This document shows positions 10,340 to 21,938 of a DNA stretch of 64,000 nt, one piece after another; the stretch's first letter is position 1, and every line of letters starts with the position of its first letter. A program made the position numbers and the translations under genes. A model generated the notes under the pieces. It did not search any database. It was not told the DNA's origin and worked only from the letters and a program-made list of their open reading frames with translations. The stretch is from Gautieria morchelliformis (lineage: Eukaryota > Basidiomycota > Agaricomycetes > Gomphales > Gomphaceae): positions 124,001 through 188,000 of the forward strand of contig WHVA01000121.1 of the NCBI GenBank assembly GCA_015179125.1, read 5' to 3'.

Positions 10340-13300
10340 ATGACAGCCACCGCCAGATTGACCCAGCATTCTTTTCAGAACAATTTTCAAAACGGCTTGC
10401 CAGACCAGACTTTTCTCACAGGCGATACCCACTACCTATCTGCTGTCTTCTGCAAAGCCCTCTACGACTACCAGTCCAAGGACACCTCCTCGCTCTCCTT
10501 TCGAAAAGGAGACATCATCGAAGTTCTCACTCAGCTGGATTCGGGGTGGTGGGATGGCCTTCTCCATGATGAGAGGGGCTGGTTTCCCAGCAATTACGTC
10601 GCTCCCGTATCTGAGCAGGAGATCGAGCAGGAGCTCAGAGCAGCTCAAATGGATTCCCAGGATTCAGATTGGCAACGAGAATCACGCTCAGAGCTCACAG
10701 GACCATCTAATGACTTTTGGATGCCCCAAGTCACGGCGGATGGTCGAGTGAGTTTATTAGCATGTCTCAGAGCAACTCATCGCTAAGAGACCATTCAGAT
10801 ATTCTATGTCAACACTCAGACCGGAGAGCGCTCTAATGAGCTTCCCACCGAAATCGAATCTGATATCGAGCCGCTCGTACTGAGCAATGCCTCGACTACT
10901 ACCTTGGGACAACCTTCAACTTACTCAGTAGTCAGCAGTGTAACTGCTGTCGCCAGTGCAGAATCACCACCCGCTGCTGAATTCGGGCTCCCTAAGAGAT
11001 CAGGTACACCCGAGCCATGGGTCAAGCGTTTGGCAGACGATGGCATGTCATACTACTACCTTAACACCATTGATGCTTCCATTCGCTGGACTGCACCCTC
11101 CCCCCCATTCGACGCCCATGAGACGTTCTCTCATCAAAGCGGCCGGCAACGCGCCGACTCATCTGCCACTCGTGACCGCGCAAGCGTCTATAGCGATGAT
11201 TCGGACCTCAACCCTCTCGGCATCCTTGGACGCGCTGCCGTGGATGTCCATTCTTTCTCTAATGGGACTGCTACAACACCCACTCCAGGGCAGCAGCAGG
11301 ACGACACTCCCGACGTTCGAGCTGCCAAGGAGTTACAGGCTATACTTCTGGACCAATTTTCGCCTATTCCTGATTCACTTGAAGACCTGGCACAAGCAGC
11401 ACAAGCAGCCATCACTGATCTACTGGATGGCGCTCTTGTAAGGGACAATAACGCCCTCCTCAAAGATGCTGTGAAGCGCACCACAGATTCCATCCGGAAT
11501 CTCGTCTACGCAAGTTCAACGCTAATTGGATCGCTATCATCACTCCCGCCGCCATATACTGCGGATGTTATTCCTTCGGACATTGCAGAGCTCAAGAATT
11601 TCCACCGCAAGGTCACTGCGACTATGGTCAGGTTCATCTCAGCGATACGTTCTTTGGATTCGGATGCCGTGAATGATGGCACACAGAGTCGCCTCGAAAA
11701 TGAAGCCGGTGAAGTTGAGCGCGCAATCGCTGCATTTGTGACCGAGGTCCTCCGCAAACGTGCCCCTAACCCGAGTGCAAGGCATGTGCGAGCTGTCCTC
11801 CGCAGTGCGGATGGGCGAAGAGGTGTTGGCCTTCAATTACTCGGTGCAGGCGCCGCTGGAGCTTGGAAAGGCTTTGGTTTTGTGGAAAGTATCAAGGGAC
11901 GACTTGGTCCCGAGATTCTTCAGACCGTGAACCAGCACAGAGCTAAAGTAGACGAATCTCTTCTTCAGCTCGAAAGTCTGCTTTCTTCGGGACAAGGTGA
12001 AATTTCTATGATTCCTCACTTCTTCTGTCTTTTGATATTCTGGCACGCAGTGCCAACGATTGTTCTGAAGGGACAGGAAGGTCTTAGGCATCTTATTCTC
12101 TTCTTGGGACTAATCGCAGATATCAACGTGGCCCGTGCCCTGGACTTTGATTCCACCCTTGTGGATCCGTCTTACCTGCAAAGCATCATTCGGGCTAAGG
12201 AGCTTGTACGCGCCCTGGAGGCCACCGTCCAGGCTGCGTTTGAGGATGGGGCCGTCATGCTCAATGTTCTCCAGCCTCTTAGCGCTGCCGGTTCCATTCC
12301 TTGCACCCGTCCTTGGGAACTCCTCTTCACCGTCGCGCCCACATTACGCAATGATATAGCCAACGTGTATGGCAACGTGGCTGCGCTGGTTGAGCTCGCC
12401 CAATCCCAAGCGGATGCTTGTGCCAAGGCCGGATTACTAGGATCTATCGGCTTGCGGGATGCCACACTTTATAATGACGGCCATAAAAATCCCAGCCTCA
12501 TCCGTAATGGATCCGAAGCGCGGCCGCCTAGTGTTGTTGGCTACCACTCGCGCGACGGCAGTGAGGAAGATATAGTAGATCTCGCAGATGTGCTTGGAGC
12601 ACGACCTGCAAGAGCCGATCGTGGCGATGTTGATCCAAATCTGTATGGTACAGTTAGCCGTGGCCGGTCAAACACCTCCGCCGATAGCTTGAACGATAGC
12701 AACGGAGCAACAAGGGGTCACGGGGACGAAAGTCGAAGTTCACCAGTCACTTTAGTCAACGTCGGATCTACAGCCACCAGACCGCCGGCTGTAAACTTGA
12801 GTTCGCTCCCGGCAGAGGACGAAGATATCGATGAGTATGGTGCGTGCTATTGCTCCTGTGGATTGCTCTCCGACTGACCACCGGGATGCAGACCTCAGAC
12901 CTGGAGCAATCGCCAGGACCCCAGAAAGAGGTCAAGAAAGAGGGCACAAGATCAAGGCCATTCTTGGCCATGATGCTCCCGATGCATACATCACCAATGC
13001 TAATGCCGATGCGAAACCATGGTATCTACGTCCTGAACATGGCGCGAAGGACATTTTCATCAACCCTGAGGGTGGTGTCCGGGGCGGTACTCTATCCGCA
13101 CTCATTGAAAGACTCACCATGCACGACAACCTCCGAGGTGTGTACTCTGATTGCCATTGCAAATCGCTACTGCTGAGCCAAGCTTGGGAGCAGACATGGG
13201 ATTCAACAGCACATTTTTAGTTACTTTTAAGAGCTTCACGACACTGGACGAGCTATTTGATGGTCTTGTCAAGCGTTTTTATCTCACTCCACCAGCAAAC

Positions 13301-14665
13301 CTTAACCCTCATGAGCTCAAGGAATGGACTGAGCAGAAACAGCAAGTAGTTCGCTTCCGGTGCGTCGCCCGTTTGGCACTCGATACGTTATTCCCTTACC
13401 GTGTTTTCCAGTGTCATCAATGTGCTTAAACAAATGGTAACGGATGATGATGTTCTGGAAAAGGAAGACATGCATATCCTAGAGCGCATAAAAGGGTTCG
13501 CAGCTACCATTGACAAGGAAGTAGTGCCGCCTATTCCAGCAGCCAAACAACTACTGGAACGAGCGGTAAGCACGGTTACCTCCACCTGGGTACACCACGT
13601 AATTGATCTTTATCGCTTTGATAGCAAAGCGGGGGGGATACTATGATCAAGAGGATGCAGACAACCCCAGCTTTCCACCTGCACCCATTGTACCCAAGTC
13701 AACAAGGGGGATGAAATTGCTGGATATCGAACCACTCGAGCTCGCGCGGCAACTCACCATCATGGAGAGCAAATTATTTGCCAAGATCCGGCCAATGGAG
13801 TGTCTAAACCGTGGCAGGGATGGCAAACCAGGGGACTCGGATGATAATATCTCAGCGATCATTGATACTAGCAATAAGGTGTGTTTGGAATCAAGTGATA
13901 CCTGCTTTGTCAGCTCACCTGCGCTTCTAGGTTGCAGAATGGGTCGCAGATTCTGTCCTGAGTAAAGATGATTCGAAAAAGCGGGCTGCGATAGTGAAGC
14001 AGTTTATTGCTGTGGCAGACGTGAGTTTTGATGTGTAACCAACACCATGGACCCTGACGGAGTCACTGCCACTATGCAGCGCTGTCGCCTATTGCAGAAC
14101 TTTTCCACCATGGCGGCTCTTGTTGCCGGGCTAAATTCGCCGCCTATCCGTCGCCTCAAGCGCACGTGGGAACAAGTCAACGCGCGCAGCAAGGCTCAGC
14201 TGCAAGAAGCTGAGCGAACCATGGATACGAATAAAAACTTCACGAACTATCGGGCTATCTTGAAGAGCGCACAGCTGCCATGTGTCCCATTCTTTGGTAT
14301 GTACAGTGTATCGACCTCCTCGAATATAGGACTTACCATTGGGATGAACACTCACAGGCGTCTATTTGAGTGTTTTGACGTTCATTCAAGATGGAAATAA
14401 GAATATGATCCAAGGCGACATCATTAACTTCAGCAAACGTGAAAAATTTGCCGAAATTGTCCGGGAGATCAAGCATTACCAGTCGAAGCCTTACAATCTC
14501 ACCGTGATTCCGGCCATCCAGACCTTTATCAATGAGTCGATCAGCGCCCTTGGGAACACTGCAGACCTAAGCGATCGCGCGTGGAATTTGAGTCTGGAGA
14601 GGGAGCCAAGGGAGCGTGAGGACGAAAAGATGGCACGGCTATTGCAAGAGAGTGGTTTCTTATGA
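10340..14665 (+). CDS. CDC25: Ras guanine-nucleotide exchange factor with N-terminal SH3 and WW-like modules
   Basis: It activates Ras by GDP/GTP exchange upstream of cAMP/MAPK signalling, by family. I read ten exons: join(10340..10747, 10799..11996, 12051..12839, 12892..13137, 13194..13359, 13412..13565, 13630..13878, 13931..14020, 14080..14296, 14358..14665). The product is 1274 aa, and all introns are 51-64 nt. Domain order: an SH3 (residues ~38-90, ALYDY...WFPSNYV); two WW-like segments (DGRIFYVNTQTGE across the first intron, and DGMSYYYLNTIDASIRW); a long helical/disordered middle; RasGEF-N (~830-985, FLVTFKSFTTLDELFDGL); and the catalytic RasGEF (~1010-1250). Catalytic-domain motifs include ELARQLTIMESKLFAKI, FSTMAALVAGLNSPPIRRL, PFFGVYLSVLTFI and NKNMIQGDIINF. 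The second intron is a multiple of three with no stop. Splicing it restores the family sequence SSGQVPTIVLKGQEG. Confidence 0.9.
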
Positions 14666-15596
14666 CTTCAATGGTTATCTTCGCCTTGACGTGATCGGAG
14701 ACGGCATCGTCAAGGTGGAGATAACCTAGGCAGAGTGAAGATTTTATTTTCACTTAACTTTCATTTCCCTTGGTTTCTCCACTGTATATGGATGGCGTTC
14801 TCACGGACATGTCTTCACTTTCGGGTCGTATTCATCATGCATGCTCTTTCATCTGTTTTATTATGTATGGTGCTGTAGCTATCTTGTATACCAGCTATGA
14901 ATCAATTTACAGCTCAATTTCTCTGTACGATATCTTTCGTGTTCACTGCGCAACCGTAAAAATATCGATCCTTTTGCAGAACTTCTGTAACTGGAGCGAC
15001 AGCTGCCAATTTAATATTGATATACAATATAACTACGACAACAATGCAGTGAGAAACATAAATGAAGCCTGACCCAGAAACAGCCAGAAGACTCGAGTCT
15101 CGGGTTCGAATGAGGAAGGCTGCGATCACGCGCCGTAGTACACCATGAACATACAGGGGTAGCAAACGCAGCTTTCCAGAATATCTTTACTTTGACAATG
15201 ATGAAGATTATAAGCAAATTGCAGAAGTCAGAAGAGCTTACTCAGTAGTACTCGCTTGTGTTTATCTGCCAGTGCCGCCATCTTCAAGGTGCCGTGATAG
15301 CGCTATACAGCTCTTTGCAGCGGGAGGTACGGTGTGTAGCGATCCGGAGCGCTCCGGATCGATAGTGTTCCGCCGCAAAGTACGGGCTTTCGGGCATTTA
15401 CCCTTTTTCCTGATTTGAAAGTTCCCATATCCCATGGCAATGAAGTGTTCCATTGGCTCTTTCGAATTCGAACCACACCTGCGTACAAGAGAATAGATAA
15501 TCCACTGTGCAATTTGGAAACGCGTGAGCTAACATAAGGGTAGTATAATCCAATGAGTTTGTTAGAGGCTACTATCAATAATTGCTGAGATATTAG
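14666..15596. other. RasGEF 3' flank up to copia-1 insertion
   Basis: About 930 bp, AT-rich, with no gene I can support. It ends at the copia-1 target duplication ATTAG (15592-15596). Confidence 0.4.
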
Positions 15597-15819
15597 TGTG
15601 GAACGAAGGAGATATAATAAACTGATTATACTACGATCTCAAGTAGATCGTTCTGCCTTATATACAAAATATGATGTCCATTGTATTACCAATCTCTTCG
15701 AGCTGCTGTGCCGATGCGGTGCCGGTGCACCAGCAACCCGGGGTCGAGAGCGATCTCGAACCTCCGGCTAAGTGCGTGCCGGCTCTGCCTTGGCGGTGTC
15801 ATCGTCCCGATTACTAACA
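15597..15819 (-). repeat. copia-1 3' LTR
   Basis: 223 bp, a near-identical direct repeat of 19881-20103, bounded by TGT...ACA. The last 52 nt of the gag-pol ORF lie inside it. Confidence 0.96.
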
Positions 15820-18800
15820 CTCCCCCTCAGCGAGAAGTCCCTTTGGTAAAATCCTAATTTCCCTAATAGATACCTGTGTTGGTGTAAATCCAATCCCTTT
15901 GTAAATATGTCCGCTACATTCTCCTTCGTCGGTACGTACGTAAGTGATGCCTCGTGAGAGGTCACTTTCTCACGGATGAAATGATATGCGACATTGATGT
16001 GTTTGGTACGCGCATGATATGTTGCGTCATGTGATAGTGTAATGGCGCCTAGATTGTCTGATCGAAGTGACGTGGGCTGGGTTTGATCGATTCCAAGTTC
16101 CTCAATGAAACGCCTCAGCCAGATTAATTGCTTGGCGCCCTCGGTAAGTGCCATGTATTTGGCCTCCGTGGTAGATAGTGCGATCGTTCGCTGCTTCTTC
16201 GAGCTCCATGCGATAGCTCCCCCTCCTAGTATAGCTACATAGCCACTAATAGACAGTGCGTCGTTTCTATTAGCATAATCTGAGTCGACAAATATTTCGA
16301 GGTCGAGACCAGCGTCTCGTCGGAAGGTTATGCCGTCGTCACGTGACCCCTTGAGGTACCTGAGCGCGTGCTTGATCGCCGTCCAGTGCTCGGCTCCGTA
16401 AGTAGTAGTGAATTGGCTCAGATGTTGTACGGTGAAGGTCAAATCGGGTCGCGTGCTGAGTGCTGCATACATTAGTGATCCGATCGCCTTAGCATAGGGT
16501 ACTTCGGCAGTTGGACCTGTTGAGTCCATAGGTGTCGTGAGTTTGATCATTTTATGCAGAGGTGTAGATATGGAATGTGCCATAGCCATGTTGAATCGAT
16601 CGAGTATGATGTTGATGTAATGTCCTTGTGACATGATCAGTGTTCCCTCATCCCTATTCCTCTCAACTCTAATTCCCAAGATTTTCTTCATTTCTCCTAA
16701 ATCTGTTAAAGGGAATTTTCCATGAAGCTCCCCCTTGAGCTTAATCATCCCTCCTTTGGAGTCAGCAAATAGTCCAAAGTCGTCCACATATACTGATATG
16801 ACTTCGATTGAGTCCTTATCTTGTCTGATGTAGACGCATTCATCGGCTGTGCTTTGATGGAAGCCGAGATCGAGTAGTAACTTGCGTAAGCGCTGATGCC
16901 AAGCTCGTCCCGATTGTTTGAGTCCGTAGAGCGCTCTGTATATTCTTAGAACACGTCCAGATCCATCATCAAAACCGTCGGGCTGGCGCATGTAGATCTC
17001 CTCATCTATGGTTGAATTGAGGTAGGCGCCTTTGACATCCATCATTTCGATTTCCCAATCGAGTGTGTTTGCGATCGCTAATAGAACACGTAGTGAATCG
17101 AATTTGACCATGGGTGAGGTTATCTCGTAGTAATCCATCCCTGGCCTCTGTGTGAATCCTTGAGCCACAACCCTTGCTTTAGCCTTATCGAATTGTCCGT
17201 CCGGTTGTGTTTTGACAGCGTATACCCATCGGCAACCGATAGCTACTCGTCCGGGTGGTAGTTCTGTTAATTCCCATGTTCCTAATGTCTTGTGTTGATC
17301 CATTTCAATTTCCATCGCTTTCTCCCAGATCGGCGCATCATCATGTGATACCGCCGCTCTGTAATTCTCAGGTTCAGTGACGATTTCTTTCGTTATGTAA
17401 ACCTGCTCGGTGCGTCCTGAATCATTCAGCTTCCGGTAATCCGGTCTTTGAGTGATATGCGCGCTCCGTCGAATCTGTGGAGCTGGCGCTTGTTCAGGTG
17501 GATCAGGAACGGGCGTTGTCTGGGGTGATGACGTCTGTGGGGTAGATGTGATCGGGTCCGGCACATGCTCGCGCGGTGAGTGCTCCCCCTCGAGCGGTGC
17601 CGTGTCGTCATCGTCGTTATCTGGGATAGGGTAGAGTCTGTTGTCGTTTTCGTCGAATGTAATATTTCTCGAAATTTGAACATGCTTTGAGGCTTTATTG
17701 TAATACCTCCAGGCTTTTGCATGTTCTGCTACTCCGACGAAGATATGTTCTTCTGCCTTTGGATCAAGTTTGGCTCGATGTTGATCCGGCACCATAACCC
17801 AACAATTTGTCCCGAATTCTTCTAGACGTGCTATGTTCGGCTTCTTGCCGAATAGTGCTTGGAACAGCGTTGCGTCATCTCCAAGCGCTCGCGTGGGTGA
17901 TCGATTTTTGATATAACACGCGTAAGCCACGGCCTCGGGCCAGAGTATTTTTGGCAGGTTCTTGGCAAATATCATTGCCCGTGCGTGCTCGAGTAAGGTC
18001 CGGTTGAGTCGTTCGGCGATTCCATTCTGGGCTGGGGAGTATGGAGCTGTGGTCTCCATGATAATGCCATATTTTGCACAAAATTCCTTGAAATTTTTAT
18101 TGACATATTCCCCTCCATTATCTGAGCGAAACCTCTTCAGTTTCTGACCTGTTTGGGTCTCGAGGAATGCCTTGTACATCTCGAAGTGTTTGAGCGCTTC
18201 ATCTTTGGTGCTCCCAAAATAGATTACAGTGTACCTCGATTTGATATCCGTGAAAGAATAAAAGTATTTTTCACGCGATGGTCCTTCGGTCCGGGCAGGC
18301 CCCCATACATCGGAAACTGTTAGGTCACCGACCTGTTCTACAGTGTCCTCGGCTCTTTTGGGGAACGGCTCCACATGCCGTTTGCCTTGTATGCATGCCT
18401 TGCACTGGCTCGGCTCGTTTGATTCGTCGATCTCAAGTCCAGTAACTAGATCGTTAGATTTCAACATTTTAATCGAGTTTATGTTGACATGCCCGAGTAT
18501 CCTGTGCCATTTGTCCCATGACCGTCCCTTTGCCGCTGCGGCAAAATCCCGTGCCTCGACTGATCGAGTGACCCGTGCCTTCATACAAAACAGCCGCCCG
18601 CGCTTCTGTCCCTGTGCGAAGGTAACTCCGGCGCGTGATTTGAATTCAACGCCGGTGCCTGAAAATGTGGCCGTGTTGCCCTTATCAGTTAAACACCCTA
18701 CGCTGATAAGGTTGTTCGGCGCATCCGGTGCATGCTTGACGTCACGTAGTTCGATCGTGTTCGTCTTGGCGCCGATCTTGAATTCCATGTATATAGTGCC

Positions 18801-19790
18801 TCGGCCTTGTGTATGTAGTACCGCACCAGGTGAAATTCCTTCAATTTCTGATGGTTCCTCGGCATAGCTCGCAAAATCGTTTCGGCTTCGAGCTATATGT
18901 GTTGTTGCCGCTGAATCGGCTAGCCAGTCGGATGCAGATATAGCACTGTATGCTACCTCCTTAGATACAAATGCGAAGTCCTTTTCTTCCGCTTGTTTGA
19001 CCATTTCTTTGTTCCCTGATTTGAACCACTTTGGTGCTTGGCCTTCCTTGCCGCCACCTTTCGCCCAACAGTCCTTCACATAATGACCCTTCTTGCCGCA
19101 ATTTCGGCATTTTCCCTTTGTTGCTCCTGAGTCATGTTTCTTGGACCTGTGACGTTGTTGCGCCTTAAGCGCCGTCTGCCGTGCCGATCCAGCTTTCCGT
19201 GCTCGGTCCTCATCGAGGACCCGAGCTATTAATATATCAGCTGTTGTCCCGGCTCCACTGGCGTTTACTGCCGTAATAAACGCCGACCAAGAATCTGGTA
19301 ATGACGTCAGCAACGTGTTCGAGAACTCAGTGTCACTGATGTAATGTCCCCGTGCATTCAGTTCCTGTTGAATGCCGCGGAGCTTGCGTACGTGCTCCTC
19401 CATGTTCGCGCCGTCTTCGGCAAGCGTCCGGAAGAAATCTCTTCGGAGATTTACAATCCCCACGGCTCCCTTCGATTCGAATATTGCTTGTAAACTAGTC
19501 CATACAGCAAATGCAGACATCGTCTGATTGATGTAAACTAGTTGTTCATCGGCAACTCTGAGGCAAATTTCTTTTCTAGCTTTTTTGTCTTTTCTTCTCC
19601 AATCGTCGATCTCCTGCTGCTCGGTCGCAGTGACGTTGTCGGCATCTGCCGGTCTCGGTTCCGTCTCCCTGCCGATAGCCACGTCCCACAGATCTAAGTC
19701 ATCGAGTATCCACTCGAGCCGTCGGCGCCACGCCGCGTAATTATCCCCGTTCAAGGGGTCGATCTTGTACGTGTTGTTGCTACTCGACAT
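15768..19790 (-). CDS. copia-1 gag-pol polyprotein
   Basis: An intact 1340-aa polyprotein carrying all functions for copy-and-paste transposition. In order: a UBN2-type Gag (GDNYAAWRRRLEW near the N-terminus); a CCHC knuckle at residues 228-241 (CRNCGKKGHYVKDC); an aspartic protease with active motif DSAAT (~292); the GAG-pre-integrase HHCC region (WHRILGHVN...CKAC); integrase core with D, D and E residues (SDVWGP, RSDNGGEY, PAQNGIAERLNRT); a copia reverse transcriptase (catalytic YVDD); and RNase H (FVDSDYA, ALSTTEAKYMAL, DNLGAI). No stop or frameshift is present, so the element may be active. The ORF stop lies within the 3' LTR. Confidence 0.97.
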   Translation of the reverse strand: MSSSNNTYKIDPLNGDNYAAWRRRLEWILDDLDLWDVAIGRETEPRPADADNVTATEQQEIDDWRRKDKKARKEICLRVADEQLVYINQTMSAFAVWTSLQAIFESKGAVGIVNLRRDFFRTLAEDGANMEEHVRKLRGIQQELNARGHYISDTEFSNTLLTSLPDSWSAFITAVNASGAGTTADILIARVLDEDRARKAGSARQTALKAQQRHRSKKHDSGATKGKCRNCGKKGHYVKDCWAKGGGKEGQAPKWFKSGNKEMVKQAEEKDFAFVSKEVAYSAISASDWLADSAATTHIARSRNDFASYAEEPSEIEGISPGAVLHTQGRGTIYMEFKIGAKTNTIELRDVKHAPDAPNNLISVGCLTDKGNTATFSGTGVEFKSRAGVTFAQGQKRGRLFCMKARVTRSVEARDFAAAAKGRSWDKWHRILGHVNINSIKMLKSNDLVTGLEIDESNEPSQCKACIQGKRHVEPFPKRAEDTVEQVGDLTVSDVWGPARTEGPSREKYFYSFTDIKSRYTVIYFGSTKDEALKHFEMYKAFLETQTGQKLKRFRSDNGGEYVNKNFKEFCAKYGIIMETTAPYSPAQNGIAERLNRTLLEHARAMIFAKNLPKILWPEAVAYACYIKNRSPTRALGDDATLFQALFGKKPNIARLEEFGTNCWVMVPDQHRAKLDPKAEEHIFVGVAEHAKAWRYYNKASKHVQISRNITFDENDNRLYPIPDNDDDDTAPLEGEHSPREHVPDPITSTPQTSSPQTTPVPDPPEQAPAPQIRRSAHITQRPDYRKLNDSGRTEQVYITKEIVTEPENYRAAVSHDDAPIWEKAMEIEMDQHKTLGTWELTELPPGRVAIGCRWVYAVKTQPDGQFDKAKARVVAQGFTQRPGMDYYEITSPMVKFDSLRVLLAIANTLDWEIEMMDVKGAYLNSTIDEEIYMRQPDGFDDGSGRVLRIYRALYGLKQSGRAWHQRLRKLLLDLGFHQSTADECVYIRQDKDSIEVISVYVDDFGLFADSKGGMIKLKGELHGKFPLTDLGEMKKILGIRVERNRDEGTLIMSQGHYINIILDRFNMAMAHSISTPLHKMIKLTTPMDSTGPTAEVPYAKAIGSLMYAALSTRPDLTFTVQHLSQFTTTYGAEHWTAIKHALRYLKGSRDDGITFRRDAGLDLEIFVDSDYANRNDALSISGYVAILGGGAIAWSSKKQRTIALSTTEAKYMALTEGAKQLIWLRRFIEELGIDQTQPTSLRSDNLGAITLSHDATYHARTKHINVAYHFIREKVTSHEASLTYVPTKENVADIFTKGLDLHQHRYLLGKLGFYQRDFSLRGSVSNRDDDTAKAEPART

Positions 19791-19866
19791 CGTCGATCGG
19801 TTATTGAGTCGTTGGAGTATAGAGCGTAGTTGGAGTAAGTTAGATGTGTAATAGTTTAGTTATGGC

Positions 19867-19880
19867 CGGGGCCCATAACC
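19867..19880 (-). other. copia-1 primer-binding site (half-tRNA iMet type)
   Basis: Directly after the 5' LTR, the element-sense strand reads GGTTATGGGCCCCG. This pairs, with G:U allowance, to the anticodon arm of initiator tRNA-Met (GGGCTCATAACC) rather than to a tRNA 3' end. Drosophila copia is the classic example of this arrangement. The same 14 bases follow the 5' LTRs of the two other copia elements here. Confidence 0.75.
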
Positions 19881-20103
19881 TGTGGAACGAAGGAGATATA
19901 ATAAACTGATTATACTACGATCTCAAGTAGATCGTTCTGCCTTATATACAAAATATGATGTCCATTGTATTACCAATCTCTTCGAGCTGCTGTGCCGATG
20001 CGGTGCCGGTGCACCAGCAACCTGGGGTCGAGAGCGATCTCGAACCTCCGGCTAAGTGCGTGCCGGCTCTGCCTTGGCGGTGTCATCGTCCCGATTACTA
20101 ACA
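19881..20103 (-). repeat. copia-1 5' LTR
   Basis: 223 bp, a direct repeat of 15597-15819 with one visible difference. It carries the element promoter. Because the element points left, this LTR borders the HUT1 upstream region. Confidence 0.96.
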
Positions 20104-20320
20104 ATTAGGCCCGCCATCGGCAGAATGTCGGCGTAGATAGGAAGCTCGGGGTGTCTTCACCTTACCGTAAAGCTGAACAATGAAAACTCAGTGCCTAGCA
20201 GTTGAAAAGAGATTCATACAGGAAGTCCGAGAACGCGTCCATACGCGTCCATGCCACGGTAAGATTTGAGCACGTGACCCATACACATATAGACGCGCAT
20301 ACCACGTAGAACCTCAGAGC
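20104..20320 (+). promoter_or_regulatory. Residual HUT1 upstream region after copia-1 insertion
   Basis: Only 217 bp separate the copia-1 5' LTR from the HUT1 start codon, beginning with the ATTAG duplication. Any HUT1 promoter elements further upstream are now 4.5 kb away, beyond the element. Confidence 0.5.
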
Positions 20321-21737
20321 ATGGCCATCCTGAGGTAGGCTTATGCTCTTTGTTTTACAGCCTCATACGTTTATGTTTGCACAGGTTAGCAGTTTGCGTT
20401 GGCGGTGTATACTCAATGTTTCTGGCGAGTATGGTCTAATGCGCTCAAGCTTCATCTCATACTTTGCTCCCAGATATGGGCAATTGCTCAGGAACGATGT
20501 GAGTTTGAATGCGCTGATCTCCTTCTGAGATGCTCACTGCTGTCGCTCTTAGTGTCTGTTCCATTCCCCGCGACAGATGGGTCGGAGCCAGCTAAATTCA
20601 AATCAGCTCTCTTCATGGGCATGTGTCAAAGCGCGCTGAGCGCACTTTCGTCACTAACATATATATATTTCCGCTCCAAGCCTGGCCAGACATTTAGACA
20701 AGTCCTTGGCCTTGAATCTGGGGATGCAGGCGCAAACGGTCACGCATCGACAAATGGTCATCCTTCTCAAATTAACGGTTCTGCCAAACCTGACTCCACA
20801 TACCCATCACGTACCCGTGCACTTACCTGGGCCTACTTTCAAACATCTCTGCTCATCACGACTGCAGCACCCTTTGGTTTCGCAGCTCTTTCCCATATCT
20901 CATACCCAACGATGGTTCTCGGCAAGTCTTGCAAACTCGTTCCTGTCCTCATCATGAATGTTCTTCTTTACCGGCGACGTTTCGCTTTACACAAATACCT
21001 TGTAGTTGCCATGGTTACGGCAGGAATTTCTATCTTCATGTTCTTTGGAGCTGATGCTGCATCCTCTGCGTCGAAGCATGCTACCAAGGGATCGAGTGCT
21101 GGGGGATCCAACCTCATTGGACTGTTATATCTCTTTATCAACCTTGCGCTTGACGGTGCGATCAATTCGACACAGGACGAAATTTTCTCGCGGTATAAAG
21201 TGACAGGCCAGCAGATGATGTTCTTCATTAACATTTTTGGGGCCCTCATTTCTGCTGTCCTCGCATTTCTACCATTGCCATATATACCTGTCCTCCATCC
21301 CTCTCATACCAGGGAGTCAGAGATGGCGGGAGCAATTAGATTCATAGATTTACACCCCGGAGTCGTGAAACCACTGGCGCAATTCGCTCTTACGGGTTCC
21401 CTTGGCCAACTCTTCATTTTTGAGACGTTGCAGCACTTTGGATCATTGACGCTCGTGTACGTTTGCCCGCATGGATGCATTTCCTTACAAATATATTGAC
21501 TGATCTGCTTCTTGTAGCATGATTACTTTGACTCGGAAAATGTTTACCATGATACTGTCTGTCGTCGTGTACAACCACGCCTTAACCGCTGGACAGTGGG
21601 TGGGAGCGGGTACCGTGTTTGCCGGCATTGGAGTAGAGGCTTGGGTCAAGCGAAGAGGCCAGTGCATACCGTTGTATTTGCGAATGCTTATTGATGTTGT
21701 TACTTCTACATCACAGACGTACATTCCAAGAGAGTGA
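20321..21737 (+). CDS. HUT1: UDP-galactose transporter homologue (SLC35B-type, ER)
   Basis: This is a multi-span nucleotide-sugar transporter of the Hut1/SLC35B1 family in the ER membrane. I read five exons: join(20321..20334, 20385..20433, 20474..20498, 20553..21456, 21518..21737), 403 aa. The first three exons are tiny (14, 49 and 25 nt), but all phases close. They give [18 protein letters not shown]...IWAIAQER, the expected first membrane segment and motif. Later signatures are [33 protein letters not shown] and [17 protein letters not shown]. The last exon gives [17 protein letters not shown] hydrophilic insert of about 50 residues ([10 protein letters not shown]...) lies after the second helix. 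The C-terminal tail after KRR may be partly intronic. The 3' end converges on the STYX-like gene, 201 bp away. Confidence 0.9.
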
Positions 21738-21938
21738 TACAGGAAAGAGAGAAGGCGCGGACTAAGCAGCTCTAGGCTGACTGGAGAATACAATTATACT
21801 GAGGGAGTGCGGCGGGGCCAAATTAGGTCGGCCAGTGCTGCTATGACATGCTCATTTCTGCATCGACCGGCTCTTGTGGTACTTGACTCGTGTGATTTAC
21901 TCGCTTTCGTTCTTCCGCTCTGGAAAGTAGTATATTCA

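Larger units (their letters stand above)
15597..20103 (-). mobile_element. copia-1: complete, young Ty1/copia LTR retrotransposon
   Basis: This is a 4507-bp element on the minus strand. It has 223-bp LTRs, a 5-bp target duplication ATTAG (15592-15596 and 20104-20108) and one uninterrupted gag-pol ORF. A polypurine tract (GAGGGGGAG in element sense) abuts the 3' LTR. The two LTRs differ at one position that I can see (15739 C versus 20023 T, a CpG site), so insertion was recent. It landed in the HUT1 5' region, head-to-head with that gene. Confidence 0.97.

Noticed and set aside
15103-15115. GGGTTCGAAT, a tRNA T-loop-like motif
   Set aside because: The flanking bases do not form a T stem, and no D or anticodon arm is found upstream.
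15464-15485. A second T-loop-like GTTCGAAT on the minus strand
   Set aside because: No pairing T stem, acceptor stem or anticodon loop can be drawn; it falls in non-coding flank.
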